DNA from: Candidatus Poribacteria bacterium
GTDB lineage: Bacteria > Poribacteria > WGA-4E > UBA9662
Length of the DNA stretch: 42,055 bases
Direction: 5' to 3'
NCBI GenBank assembly: GCA_012963885.1
Contig: DTUY01000384.1
Coordinates: 11,417 to 53,471, forward strand
Under the pieces are notes generated by a model, which was not told the origin of the DNA, did not search any database, and was given only the letters and a program-made list of their open reading frames with translations. The translations under genes were made by a program, and so were the position numbers. Numbering within the stretch: position 1 is the first letter of the stretch; each line of letters starts with the position of its first letter. Positions 9,310 through 17,531 of this stretch are shown piece after piece.

Positions 9310-9337
9310 AGATTTGCAGGAATTTATTTGCAAATCT
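9310..9337. terminator. Stem-loop between convergent genes, weak terminator candidate
   Basis: AGATTTGC (9310-9317) pairs with GCAAATCT (9330-9337) around a 12-base loop, overlapping the stop of the reverse-strand isomerase gene. T runs next to it are poor on both strands (ACTTTTCTG on the minus strand), so termination is only possible. Confidence 0.3.
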
Positions 9338-10104
9338 TATCCGTAATTTTCGCGGACAAAGTTCATGTTTCTAACGGCAGAAGCAACCGCATCCTCTTTA
9401 GCAGGCGTTTCAAGGACAAGCCAACCATCATAATTAATTTTATGTGTTGCTTCAATAACAGCCGGGAAATCGACATCACCCTCGCCGGGGTGCTTACCCC
9501 CAGTTTCTTTAATGTGCATCTGCACGATTGCATTACCGAGTTGATGAATCTCCTGAACCGAATCGTAACCAAATGTGGTTGCATTACCCATGTCATAATA
9601 CACACCAACTACCGAAGAACCCACTTGGTCAATAATAAGTTGATGGTCAGCGGCATTAATCGTCGATTCGATTCCGAGTTGAACGTCGAATTTCTCAGCT
9701 GTTTCTGCGACTGTTTTCCATCCGTCGATAAATCGGTTAGATTTTAAATCTTCTTGTTTAATTTCTCCGTTTCCAAAGAATGGAACAAGAATTACCTTTG
9801 ATTCCAGTTCCGGTGAAACTTCGATTAGTCGCTGTAGCATGGCTATGCCTTCAGACCGCACTGAATCCTGTGGATGGGAAAATGTAAATGCCGTGAACCC
9901 GCCAGGAGATAGCGATGGGATTTTAAGGCCGTGTTCTTCAGACAATGCTTTCAGTTGGTCTGCACCGCCGTCTTGCCAGATCAAATGATCCTGATAGTTA
10001 ACACCCATGCAAACTTCAATACCATCAAAGCCAATCTGGCTAACCTTGCGGAACGTTTGATCCAGCGACAGACCTAACATCCCGTCTCGAATTCCAACTT
10101 TCAT
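9337..10104 (-). CDS. Sugar phosphate isomerase/epimerase (xylose isomerase-like TIM barrel)
   Basis: A 255-residue protein of the AP endonuclease 2 / xylose-isomerase-like barrel family, starting MKVGIRDGMLG and containing IGFDGIEVCMG. Candidate metal ligands are spaced as in the family: Glu in GIESTINAAD, Asp in VYYDMGN, His in MHIKETGG and the C-terminal Glu in LVLETP. Members isomerise or epimerise keto sugars, inositols or hydroxypyruvate-type substrates in the cytoplasm; the substrate here is unknown. The start is ATG with AAGGAG upstream, preceded by a good promoter at 10147-10175. It stands between two broken sugar-metabolism genes, so the pathway it served may be partly lost. Confidence 0.88.
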   Translation of the reverse strand: MKVGIRDGMLGLSLDQTFRKVSQIGFDGIEVCMGVNYQDHLIWQDGGADQLKALSEEHGLKIPSLSPGGFTAFTFSHPQDSVRSEGIAMLQRLIEVSPELESKVILVPFFGNGEIKQEDLKSNRFIDGWKTVAETAEKFDVQLGIESTINAADHQLIIDQVGSSVVGVYYDMGNATTFGYDSVQEIHQLGNAIVQMHIKETGGKHPGEGDVDFPAVIEATHKINYDGWLVLETPAKEDAVASAVRNMNFVRENYG

Positions 10105-10146
10105 CCTTATTCTCCTTGTGTTTTGCTTAAAAATCGATCTATCTTG

Positions 10147-10175
10147 ATTATAGCACCTTCTGCTATTGTTGACAA
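10147..10175 (-). promoter_or_regulatory. Sigma-70 type extended -10 promoter for the isomerase gene
   Basis: On the minus strand: TTGTCA (10170-10175), 17 bases, TATAAT (10147-10152), with TG one base before the -10 (TGCTATAAT). Predicted transcription starts about 35 bases before the ATG at 10104. Confidence 0.8.
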
Positions 10176-10219
10176 TCGATATGCAGAACTGGTTCTAAAC
10201 AGGTTAAAGGAGTTTTTTT

Positions 10220-11103
10220 ATGGTTCTTGGTAAGTGAGATGGATCTATATTCGCTTCGACTATTCATTTTCTAGCGAGTCGGAATTACTGTGGCTGCTAT
10301 CATCATGGCAAAGATAACTAGAAGCTCATCAACAGTCAGTGCTCATTTCGGATAAAGAGATTTCAAACGAGATTGAGGACCTATAATAATCAGAATAAAG
10401 GATGAAAAAATCGGATGTTGTAGCAGAATTCAGGCCAGGTCGAGTTCCTTGGATCCAAAATCCGTTACTGGCAAAACAAGTCCAATACCTTAGATTAGCT
10501 CAGTAACCTCAATACAGTCATATGACCCACTATTTTCGGGCGCCATATTATTCTTGGGGAGAATTCCGTCATGAAATGTTAGATCCGCTGTTTATTGAAA
10601 TGAGCATTCACCATTTCGACCTGATCCGAGCTTTGCTTGGTAGAAATCCGGTGAGTGTTTGGGCCGACAGTTGGAATACTCCATACAGCCAATTTTCCGG
10701 AGACATTACGGGAATAGCACATTTCACTATGGAAGACCGATTTCCCGTAACCTATCATGCGGACGCCATTTCATCAGGTGATATGACCGATTGGTATGGC
10801 GAAATACGAGTAGTAGGTGAAATAGGAACACTTACTATGTTATATCCTGATCTTTATATCGAACGAAAAGGAGCCAATCATGGAAATCGAAGTGCGCCGC
10901 GTGATGAAGTAATGCCTGTCAGCTCTCCACAGAAAGGGCAGCTGGCGGCTTTCGAGGGATTTCTAGACGCTATTGAGAATCGACGTATTCCTGAATCCAA
11001 TGGCCTCGATAATCTGAACAGCTTGGCCATGGTTTTTGCTGCTATTGATTCGAGCCGAGATCAAACCGTTAAACAGATTTTCGACTATTTGTCATTTGGG
11101 TAA
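10220..11103 (+). pseudogene. Gfo/Idh/MocA-type oxidoreductase remnant, N-terminal half destroyed
   Basis: The C-terminal half is an open frame (10522-11103, 193 codons) with HYFRAPYYSWGEFRHEML, the family hallmark EMSIHHFDLIRALLG (catalytic-region His) and GEIRVVGEIGTLTML. The NAD(P)-binding N-terminal domain cannot be read: after a good ribosome site (AAAGGAG) and ATG at 10220 the frame stops after five codons, and 10235-10520 has stops in all frames with only family-like scraps such as FRPG near 10430. The ATG inside SHMTHYF is an internal Met, not a real start. Intact relatives are NAD-dependent sugar or inositol dehydrogenases; without the Rossmann fold the remnant should be inactive. 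The 5' limit is uncertain. Confidence 0.8.
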
Positions 11104-11384
11104 CCGTTACAGCCTAGAAATAGTGTTATGTTTCTTCCTACTCAATATTATAACGCTCAACCCTAGGACAATAGAGTGCCCTAGACTCAATATTCTCTAT
11201 GGTTATTAAGTTGAGTTCTTATTCAAATGAGTACCTGAATTATCCGATTCAGTCATATTAAGGATGATCGCTGACAAATCAGCAGGAATTAGAATTGGTA
11301 AAACTTGAAGAAAAGAGATTCTAACACACACAGTGACTAACATTTGATCGATCAGTAGCAAAAAATTTCCTTCTCTAATATTGT
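11104..11384. other. Gap upstream of the rpsB promoter
   Basis: No gene or RNA was recognised. It contains a small hairpin CTGAAT/ATTCAG (11235-11251) without a T tract, and two copies of the word CTCAATATT (about 11140 and 11187). Confidence 0.4.
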
Positions 11385-11413
11385 TTGACACTCCTAGGTG
11401 AATATGTTATATT
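11385..11413 (+). promoter_or_regulatory. Strong promoter of the rpsB-tsf operon
   Basis: Consensus TTGACA (11385-11390), a 17-base spacer and TATATT (11408-11413) with an extended -10 TG at 11405-11406. Transcription from about 11420 would give a leader of roughly 120 bases, fitting a highly expressed ribosomal operon. Confidence 0.88.
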
Positions 11414-11442
11414 TCTTTGATTAAAAAATCACATTTCTTGGT

Positions 11443-11498
11443 TTGCACCATGGGTGCTCTAGTTATTGAAAACAGGGTTCGGTGCAAGAAAACTAGAG
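11443..11498 (+). promoter_or_regulatory. Structured rpsB leader, possible pseudoknot (S2 autoregulation candidate)
   Basis: Two perfect stems interlock: TTGCACC (11443-11449) with GGTGCAA (11481-11487), and CTCTAGTT (11457-11464) with AACTAGAG (11491-11498). Their order A-B-A'-B' is that of an H-type pseudoknot. The first arm can alternatively form a local hairpin, GCACC (11445-11449) with GGTGC (11453-11457). Autogenous control of rpsB by S2 through its leader is established in E. coli; that this element does the same is inference. Confidence 0.6.
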
Positions 11499-11539
11499 AT
11501 GAACGCTAACCCGCGAAATTAGCAAATAAGGAGTCCACT

Positions 11540-12445
11540 GTGAATGTAGCAATGAAAGATCTCCTCGAGTCGGGAGTCCACTTCGGCCATCAGACGCGAG
11601 GTTGGAATCCCAAAATGGCGCGTTACATATTTGCAGAACGTAACGGTATTTACATCATCGATCTGCAAAAGACATTGCGGATGTTATATGAAGCTTACAA
11701 CTTCATCCAGAACATTGCCCTGGAAGGGGGATTAATTCTTTTTGTAGGCACGAAAAAGCAATCGCAAGAATCAATTGAAACTGAAGCAAAACGTGCCCAA
11801 ATGTTTTATGTTAACAACCGTTGGCTGGGTGGCATGTTAACTAATTATCAAACAATTTCGAATAGTATTAATCGACTAAAAAAACTAGAAAATGATCAAG
11901 AAGAAGGTCTATTCGATCAACTCCCGAAAAAAGAAGCGTTACGCCTTAACCGAGAGAAAACAAAACTGAACAATGTGCTGTCCGGCATAAAGGATATGGG
12001 GCGTTTGCCATCCGCTGTAATTATTACAGATACGCGTAAAGAAGCTATCGCCGTGCAAGAAGCTAAAAAGCTAGGTATTCCAATCGTTGCAATTGTTGAT
12101 ACCAACTGCGACCCCGATCCAATTGATTATCCAATACCTGGAAATGATGATGCCATTCGTGCCATCAAACTCGTATGTACTGTTTTGGCTGACGCTATCA
12201 CTGAGGGGCGAGCAACTGCACTGGAAGGCATAGAAGGAGAATTGCCAACTGATGAAAGTGCAAAGCCCGATTTAGAGGACGGAACGGCAACAGAAGAACA
12301 GGCGACGGATCTCGCTACGGAATCCGAGGACAGTCCCACAGGCACGAATCCACCGTCTCGTCGTCGTAGACGATCAAGAAATGTAGACCAATCAGATGAG
12401 ACAACAGAACAGGAAAGCGACCAAGTAATAGCAGCCGAAGATTAA
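11540..12445 (+). CDS. rpsB: 30S ribosomal protein S2
   Basis: Small-subunit protein that joins late and contacts S1. Family motifs: [19 protein letters not shown] at the N-terminus, [25 protein letters not shown] and [20 protein letters not shown]. The start is GTG 11540, with AAGGAG 7 bases upstream; the in-frame ATG at 11552 is too far from it. The product is 301 residues, longer than E. coli S2 (241), because of a charged tail after about residue 235: an acidic Glu/Asp/Thr stretch, then SRRRRRSR, then another acidic stretch. First gene of the operon; tsf follows after 36 bases. Confidence 0.97.
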   Translation: MNVAMKDLLESGVHFGHQTRGWNPKMARYIFAERNGIYIIDLQKTLRMLYEAYNFIQNIALEGGLILFVGTKKQSQESIETEAKRAQMFYVNNRWLGGMLTNYQTISNSINRLKKLENDQEEGLFDQLPKKEALRLNREKTKLNNVLSGIKDMGRLPSAVIITDTRKEAIAVQEAKKLGIPIVAIVDTNCDPDPIDYPIPGNDDAIRAIKLVCTVLADAITEGRATALEGIEGELPTDESAKPDLEDGTATEEQATDLATESEDSPTGTNPPSRRRRRSRNVDQSDETTEQESDQVIAAED

Positions 12446-12481
12446 AACTTAGGGATTCCTAATGGAGGGTATTATTTCATA

Positions 12482-13075
12482 ATGGAAATTACAGCACAGA
12501 TGGTCAGCGATTTGCGGAAGCGTACCGGAGCTGGCATCATGGATTGTAAAAAGGCACTTGCAGGAAAAAATGGTGATATTGAGGCTGCGATTATCCATCT
12601 GCGTGAACAGGGTTTGAAAGCCTCAGAACTGAAAAGCAGTCGTGATGCTTCAGAAGGATTGATTATGTCCTATATCCATCCAGGAAGCAAAATTGGATCA
12701 CTTCTGGAAATCAATTGTGAAACCGATTTCGTGGCACGAACAGAACAATTCAATGAACTAGCGAGAAACATCGCTATGCAAGTGGCTGCGTCCAAACCAA
12801 AATGCCTATCAAGAGAGGATGTCTCTGAAGAAGATCTTGAAACAGAAAAGGCAATTCTCAGACAGCAGCTTATTGACTCCAGTAAACCTGAAAATATTAT
12901 TGACAAAATAGTTGAAGGGCGTCTTTCAAAATATTACTCTGAAGTGTGTTTGCTAGAACAAACTTATATTCGCAATGGAGATAAAACTGTTCGAAACCTT
13001 ATTCAAGAGGCAATCAGCCTGCTTGGTGAAAACATCGTTATAAAACGTTTTGAACTCTTCATCCTTGGACAATAG
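12482..13075 (+). CDS. tsf: Elongation factor Ts (short form)
   Basis: Exchanges GDP for GTP on EF-Tu. It opens with MEITAQMVSDLRKRTGAGIMDCKKAL (UBA-like N-terminal domain, read here as two joined motifs) and has the hallmark TDFVAR at residues 81-86, which contacts EF-Tu. At 197 residues it matches the short, single-core form seen in Thermus rather than the 283-residue E. coli protein. GGAGGG lies about 13 bases before the ATG, slightly far. The next gene is frr, not pyrH, which commonly sits here. Confidence 0.96.
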   Translation: MEITAQMVSDLRKRTGAGIMDCKKALAGKNGDIEAAIIHLREQGLKASELKSSRDASEGLIMSYIHPGSKIGSLLEINCETDFVARTEQFNELARNIAMQVAASKPKCLSREDVSEEDLETEKAILRQQLIDSSKPENIIDKIVEGRLSKYYSEVCLLEQTYIRNGDKTVRNLIQEAISLLGENIVIKRFELFILGQ

Positions 13076-13101
13076 TCTTTATTTGAAAGGAGCCATCTAC
13101 A

Positions 13102-13659
13102 ATGCCTGATATGCTAATACTTGAAACGGAAGACCGGATGGAAAAGGCAGTTGAGGCTATAGCCGGAGAGTTTTCGCAGATTCAGACAGGGCGAGCTTCC
13201 CTCTCTTTGCTTGATAATGTTACGGTAGAATACTATGGTGCGAGAAATCCGATTAACCGAATTGCAACGGTGACTACACCTGAAGCACGTTTAATCGTGA
13301 TACAGCCATGGGACAAATCAACTATAAAAGACATCGAAAAAGCAATTGCTCAATCCGATTTGGGGCTTAATCCGAATAGCGACGGTGCGGTGATTCGCAT
13401 ACCAATTCCTGAGCTAACAACTGAACGCCGGCAGGAATTAGTAAAACTTGTCGGAAAAATTGCGGAAGATGGGCGTGTCTCGATAAGAAATATCAGACGC
13501 GATGCTAACGGATCCTTGAAGACAATGGAGAAAGCTAAGGGAATTTCGGAAGACGATCGGCGTGCTTACGAAGAAGATGTGCAAGATTTGACTAATTCTT
13601 ATGTCGGCCAGATTGAAGAACTCACCAAATTGAAGGGTAATGAACTACTTGAAATTTAG
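13102..13659 (+). CDS. frr: Ribosome recycling factor
   Basis: Splits post-termination ribosomes together with EF-G. The 185-residue length is standard. Motifs: FSQIQTGRASLSLLDNVTVEYYG, INRIATVTTPEARLIVIQPWD, SDLGLNPNSDGAVIRIPIP (family: glnP..dG..iri.iP) and the helical VSIRNIRRDANGSLK. ATG has GGAG 9 bases upstream. It is 26 bases after tsf and 31 before cdsA, so it is part of the same transcript; uppS, often next, is missing. Confidence 0.97.
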   Translation: MPDMLILETEDRMEKAVEAIAGEFSQIQTGRASLSLLDNVTVEYYGARNPINRIATVTTPEARLIVIQPWDKSTIKDIEKAIAQSDLGLNPNSDGAVIRIPIPELTTERRQELVKLVGKIAEDGRVSIRNIRRDANGSLKTMEKAKGISEDDRRAYEEDVQDLTNSYVGQIEELTKLKGNELLEI

Positions 13660-13690
13660 CCAAATAGGGTCAGAATAAAGCACAAATTCA

Positions 13691-14527
13691 ATGCTATGGA
13701 AGCGGGTTGTTAGTTCAACAGTCTTAATTCCATGCTTCCTTTGGGTTGTATGGATTGGTGATTGGCCCTACAAAGCCATAACTATTGGAATCACAATTTT
13801 AGCCCTCATCGAATTCTGTCAGTTGACAAGGGCGATTGGATCGAGTGTCGGTCAGGTCGCTATTATTTTCTTTTTTTCGCTCCTCTTCTGCTCGCTTGCT
13901 TTCGAAAATATTGCCCATCACGAACATCCAGAATTATTCTTAGGGTCTTTTGTTACATTTGTCCTCTTCGGAGCGTTTGTAGCCCAAATTCTGCAAGATA
14001 AAGCAGATGCCGGGTTTCTGTCCGTTGCAGTCCTGGTTATTGGTGCAGTCTACATAGGTTGGGCCTTTGGCTACCACGTGATCCAACTTCGAAGCCTGAA
14101 GGGTGGGCGAAGTTTCACTTACTTTCTTCTGATTGTCATCTGGGTAGGGGATTCTGCCGCATACATCTGCGGGAAATGGCTGGGAAAACATAAAATTCGT
14201 CCCAATATTAGTCCTGGTAAGACGATTGAGGGCACAGTAATCGGATTACTTTTTAGTACTATTAGCGGGCTCGGAGTTTGGTATTTTCCGTATTTTCTGT
14301 TACCAGAATATTTTAGCGCAAAACAAGCTGTTTCTGCAGCACTAATTATCGGCATAACCAGTCAGATTAGTGATTTAAGTGAGTCAATCATCAAGCGCTG
14401 CGCTGGTGTTAAGGATTCTGGAACATTGATTCCCGGCCATGGTGGTGCTCTGGACCGAATTGACAGCATGATATTTGCCACTCCTGCACTATACTATTAT
14501 CTACGATTAATACTTGGTCTGGAATGA
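13691..14527 (+). CDS. cdsA: Phosphatidate cytidylyltransferase (CDP-diacylglycerol synthase)
   Basis: Inner-membrane enzyme making CDP-diacylglycerol from phosphatidate and CTP, the branch point of phospholipid synthesis. The 278-residue protein has several hydrophobic segments and the signature near the C-terminus: SESIIKRCAGVKDSG, then LIPGHGGALDRIDS, with the metal-binding Asp residues. No strong ribosome site is seen at ATG 13691. The stop overlaps the dxr start in ATGA (14524-14527), implying translational coupling. Confidence 0.96.
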   Translation: MLWKRVVSSTVLIPCFLWVVWIGDWPYKAITIGITILALIEFCQLTRAIGSSVGQVAIIFFFSLLFCSLAFENIAHHEHPELFLGSFVTFVLFGAFVAQILQDKADAGFLSVAVLVIGAVYIGWAFGYHVIQLRSLKGGRSFTYFLLIVIWVGDSAAYICGKWLGKHKIRPNISPGKTIEGTVIGLLFSTISGLGVWYFPYFLLPEYFSAKQAVSAALIIGITSQISDLSESIIKRCAGVKDSGTLIPGHGGALDRIDSMIFATPALYYYLRLILGLE

Positions 14528-15681
14528 AAAACATAGCAATCCTTGGGTCTACCGGATCTATTGGGAAAAGTGCTTTATCGATTGCTAAAATTCACCCAGA
14601 TCTATTTACCATCTCCGCACTGGCAGCCAATACCTCAGTTGATCTAATTGAACAACAAGTGCGTCAGTTTAATCCAAAACTTGTCGCTCTTTATGATCAA
14701 GGTGCTGCTAGTCTCCTTCGTCAGCGAATCAGCGATTTAAAGTCCGTTGACGTTATGTCGGGAGCAATGGGGATCTCAGCAGTTGCGACAATTGACGAGG
14801 CAGAACTTGTTCTTGAGGCCATGGGTGGAAGTATCGGATTACTACCAACACTTGAGGCAATTCAGTCAGGTAAAGATCTCGCTTTTGTTAATAAGGAGGT
14901 TTTAGTGATGTGCGGCTCTCTAGTACAAAAAGCAGTCAAAAAACACAATGTGAAACTCCTGCCAGTGGATAGTGAAATTAGTGCTATATTCCAGTGTTTA
15001 CCCCATCCGTTTCAGAAAAACAGAATACACAAACTTATTCTGACTGCGTCAGGTGGTCCCTTTTGGAAAACATCAAGCGACAAACTTAAGGACATGACAC
15101 CAGAACAAGCCCTGAAACATCCTAATTGGACAATGGGCAACAAAGTCACAATTGATTCAGCAACTATGATGAATAAGGGACTTGAAGTTATCGAAGCAAA
15201 ATGTTTTTTTGAACTTGAACTCAAGAAGATTGAAGTTGTTGTTCATGCTGAAAGTATCATACACTCGATGGTTGAATTTGTAGATGGATCCCTGCTCGCT
15301 CAACTTGGTGTGCCAGATATGCGTGTGCCGATACAATATGCCTTAACCTATCCTGATCGCCTAGAGAATCCAGCGGATCGGCTCGATTTTTCGCAGATTC
15401 GTCAATTTCATTTCGAACCACCGGACTTCAAACGTTTCCCATGTTTGGATCTTGCTTATACAGCAGCAGAAGTGGGAGGCACCCTACCAACCGTATTAAG
15501 TGGTTCTGACGAAGTTGCCGTTGATGCATTCCTGAACCGTCAAATCGGTTTTATGGATATCCCTGCTGTTCTTCGCCGTGCTATGGATCTACATGATGTG
15601 GTTTATGAAGCGGAACTTGACCAGATTCTTGAGATAAATCGGTGGACTAGAGAAATTACCAGAAAAATCATCGGAAACTAA
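14524..15681 (+). CDS. dxr: 1-deoxy-D-xylulose 5-phosphate reductoisomerase
   Basis: Commits DXP to methylerythritol 4-phosphate in the non-mevalonate isoprenoid pathway, using NADPH and a divalent metal. Visible: the NADPH-binding GSTGSIGKSALSI near residues 8-20, ANKEVLVMCG-like FVNKEVLVMCG, PVDSEISAIFQCL (metal ligands Asp and Glu), TASGGPFW and the substrate loop HPNWTMGNKVTIDSATMMNK. Length 385 is typical. It starts inside the cdsA stop codon. Its presence shows the organism makes isoprenoids by the MEP route, although uppS, which would use them for bactoprenol, is not in this operon. Confidence 0.98.
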   Translation: MKNIAILGSTGSIGKSALSIAKIHPDLFTISALAANTSVDLIEQQVRQFNPKLVALYDQGAASLLRQRISDLKSVDVMSGAMGISAVATIDEAELVLEAMGGSIGLLPTLEAIQSGKDLAFVNKEVLVMCGSLVQKAVKKHNVKLLPVDSEISAIFQCLPHPFQKNRIHKLILTASGGPFWKTSSDKLKDMTPEQALKHPNWTMGNKVTIDSATMMNKGLEVIEAKCFFELELKKIEVVVHAESIIHSMVEFVDGSLLAQLGVPDMRVPIQYALTYPDRLENPADRLDFSQIRQFHFEPPDFKRFPCLDLAYTAAEVGGTLPTVLSGSDEVAVDAFLNRQIGFMDIPAVLRRAMDLHDVVYEAELDQILEINRWTREITRKIIGN

Positions 15682-15691
15682 AAAGGAAATT

Positions 15692-17401
15692 ATGACTATG
15701 GCAATGAGGATTTTTGAGTGGATTATTCACTGGGGTCCATATGTTATTCATGCTTTCCTCGCTTTAGGCCTCCTCATATTTATCCATGAGCTTGGTCATT
15801 TCCTAGCTGCAAAATGGTGCGGGATTAGGGTTGAAAAATTTTCCATCGGGTTTGGTCCAGCAATAATCAGCTTCAGACGTAACGAAACTGATTATTGCCT
15901 CTCTCTCTTACCCTTTGGGGGCTATGTGAAAATGGCGGGAGAAAATCCGGATGAGCGCACCGGTGGAGATAGAACTCCCTCAGCTGAAAACCCGACAGGT
16001 GAATTTGATACCGCAACTGTTGGTCGTCGCATGTTAGTGGCAATCGCAGGTCCTGTGGCTAATATCCTACTCGCTGTTTTGGCTTTCGCAATTTTTTATA
16101 TGATAGGTGGAGAAGGCCCAATCCGTAATTCAGCGACAACAACAGTAATTGGCTACGTGGTGCCGGATAGTCCGGCTGAGAAATTTGGGATACGGGCCGG
16201 AGACCAAATTATTGCAATAAGCAGGAAACCACATCTTCCAGACAGAATTTGGGGGCGAGAAAAACACCGGACCCAGATAAATAAATGGGAAGATTTGCAT
16301 ATGGAAATTGCGTTAGCACCCAACACCAAGCTTGATATAGAGTTAATTCGAAACCAGAAAAAGCACACTATCCCGGTCACTCCAGCGGCAGTATCTCGTG
16401 GATCTCGAAAAATAGGGCAACTTGGTGTATTAGCGGCCGAGAAGCTGTTAGTGCATCGATCATGGCATGATCAAATTCAGGAAGGCGATATAGTCGACAC
16501 AATAAACGGTCAATTCATCTATCATCCAAACATGCTAGATGAATTGATGATGGAATACAGCGGTAAAACAATCACACTGGGTCTAGTTCGTGCTGGTAGG
16601 TTAATAACCATAGACACAAAATTAAATTGGTCAGTAAATGTATATCCAGAAAGCGGTAGTGCTGCGGAAAAAGCTGGCATCAAGCCCGGTGATCAAGTTT
16701 TAACAATCAATGGCAAGTCACCCATAGACATTGGAACTACTAGCGAAAACGAGACTGCTGATAATGGAAATAAATTACTAACAAAAATCAATGAGGCTCT
16801 GAAGCAGGAGGCACTGACTAATCGCGATCAGCCACTCGAATTAGATCTGCTCCGAACTACAGAAACAAGTGAGAATGAGATAATTACAATTGCTATTACT
16901 CCTGAAATTAAGAATGACACGACCGATTGGCAGGGACTACATTTTGTTCCAAGAATTTCTGAAATGGAACTAATTGAACCAAGCTATAGTAAAACATATA
17001 ATCTTTTGACAGCTTGGGGGAGGAGCATTGAGGAATGTTACGCCACTATCCTCAAGATCTTTATAACACTTCGAAAACTAGTAACTGGATATGTCTCACC
17101 GAAATTTCTTAGTGGTCCAGTTGGAATTCTCCGCATAACCGCAATAGTTGCCCAGTCGGCTTTAACACAGTTTATATGGCTTGGTGCTTTCATCAGCATC
17201 AATCTGGGTATTGTCAATTTATTTCCATTACCAATTACCGATGGGGGGCTGATACTCTTTTTTACAATCGAAAAGTTGCGAGGAAAACCACTGAGTCTGC
17301 GAACTCAAAGCCTCATTCAGCAAATAAGTTTTGCATTCATAGCCGTGTTTTTCTTATTTATTACTTTTTATGATGTTCGGGATTTCTTCCCTTCTTCATA
17401 A
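15692..17401 (+). CDS. rseP: Site-2 protease, RseP family intramembrane metalloprotease
   Basis: Zinc protease that cuts transmembrane anti-sigma factors or signal-peptide remnants in the inner membrane. HELGH lies at residues 32-36 in the first membrane helix, and the second active-site motif near 504-519 reads NLFPLPITDGG, with the zinc-ligand Asp517 kept but Thr in place of the usual Leu of LDG. Two PDZ-like domains are recognisable (around VVPDSPAEKFGIRAGDQI and YPESGSAAEKAGIKPGDQV), and KFLSGPVGI precedes the third helix. At 569 residues it is about 120 longer than E. coli RseP; the extra sequence lies in and between the periplasmic PDZ domains. AAGGAA precedes the ATG. Last gene of the rpsB operon. 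Confidence 0.95.
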   Translation: MTMAMRIFEWIIHWGPYVIHAFLALGLLIFIHELGHFLAAKWCGIRVEKFSIGFGPAIISFRRNETDYCLSLLPFGGYVKMAGENPDERTGGDRTPSAENPTGEFDTATVGRRMLVAIAGPVANILLAVLAFAIFYMIGGEGPIRNSATTTVIGYVVPDSPAEKFGIRAGDQIIAISRKPHLPDRIWGREKHRTQINKWEDLHMEIALAPNTKLDIELIRNQKKHTIPVTPAAVSRGSRKIGQLGVLAAEKLLVHRSWHDQIQEGDIVDTINGQFIYHPNMLDELMMEYSGKTITLGLVRAGRLITIDTKLNWSVNVYPESGSAAEKAGIKPGDQVLTINGKSPIDIGTTSENETADNGNKLLTKINEALKQEALTNRDQPLELDLLRTTETSENEIITIAITPEIKNDTTDWQGLHFVPRISEMELIEPSYSKTYNLLTAWGRSIEECYATILKIFITLRKLVTGYVSPKFLSGPVGILRITAIVAQSALTQFIWLGAFISINLGIVNLFPLPITDGGLILFFTIEKLRGKPLSLRTQSLIQQISFAFIAVFFLFITFYDVRDFFPSS

Positions 17402-17531
17402 AAGATCAACTGATGTCAACTGCTGATTGAGTAAGGTTCTACTCTCCCAGCCCATAATCCAACCTCGGTTATCGGAATGCGACAATTTTAGGAGATAATT
17501 AGTACGCATTAACACAAATTTTACTTTCAGT

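Noticed and set aside
11235..11251. Hairpin CTGAAT/ATTCAG as a terminator
   Set aside because: Six weak base pairs and no T tract follow.
11444..11458. TGCACCATGGGTGCT as an NtrC-type DNA operator
   Set aside because: The half-site spacing is wrong, it lies downstream of the promoter, and the same bases form better RNA stems with 11481-11487.
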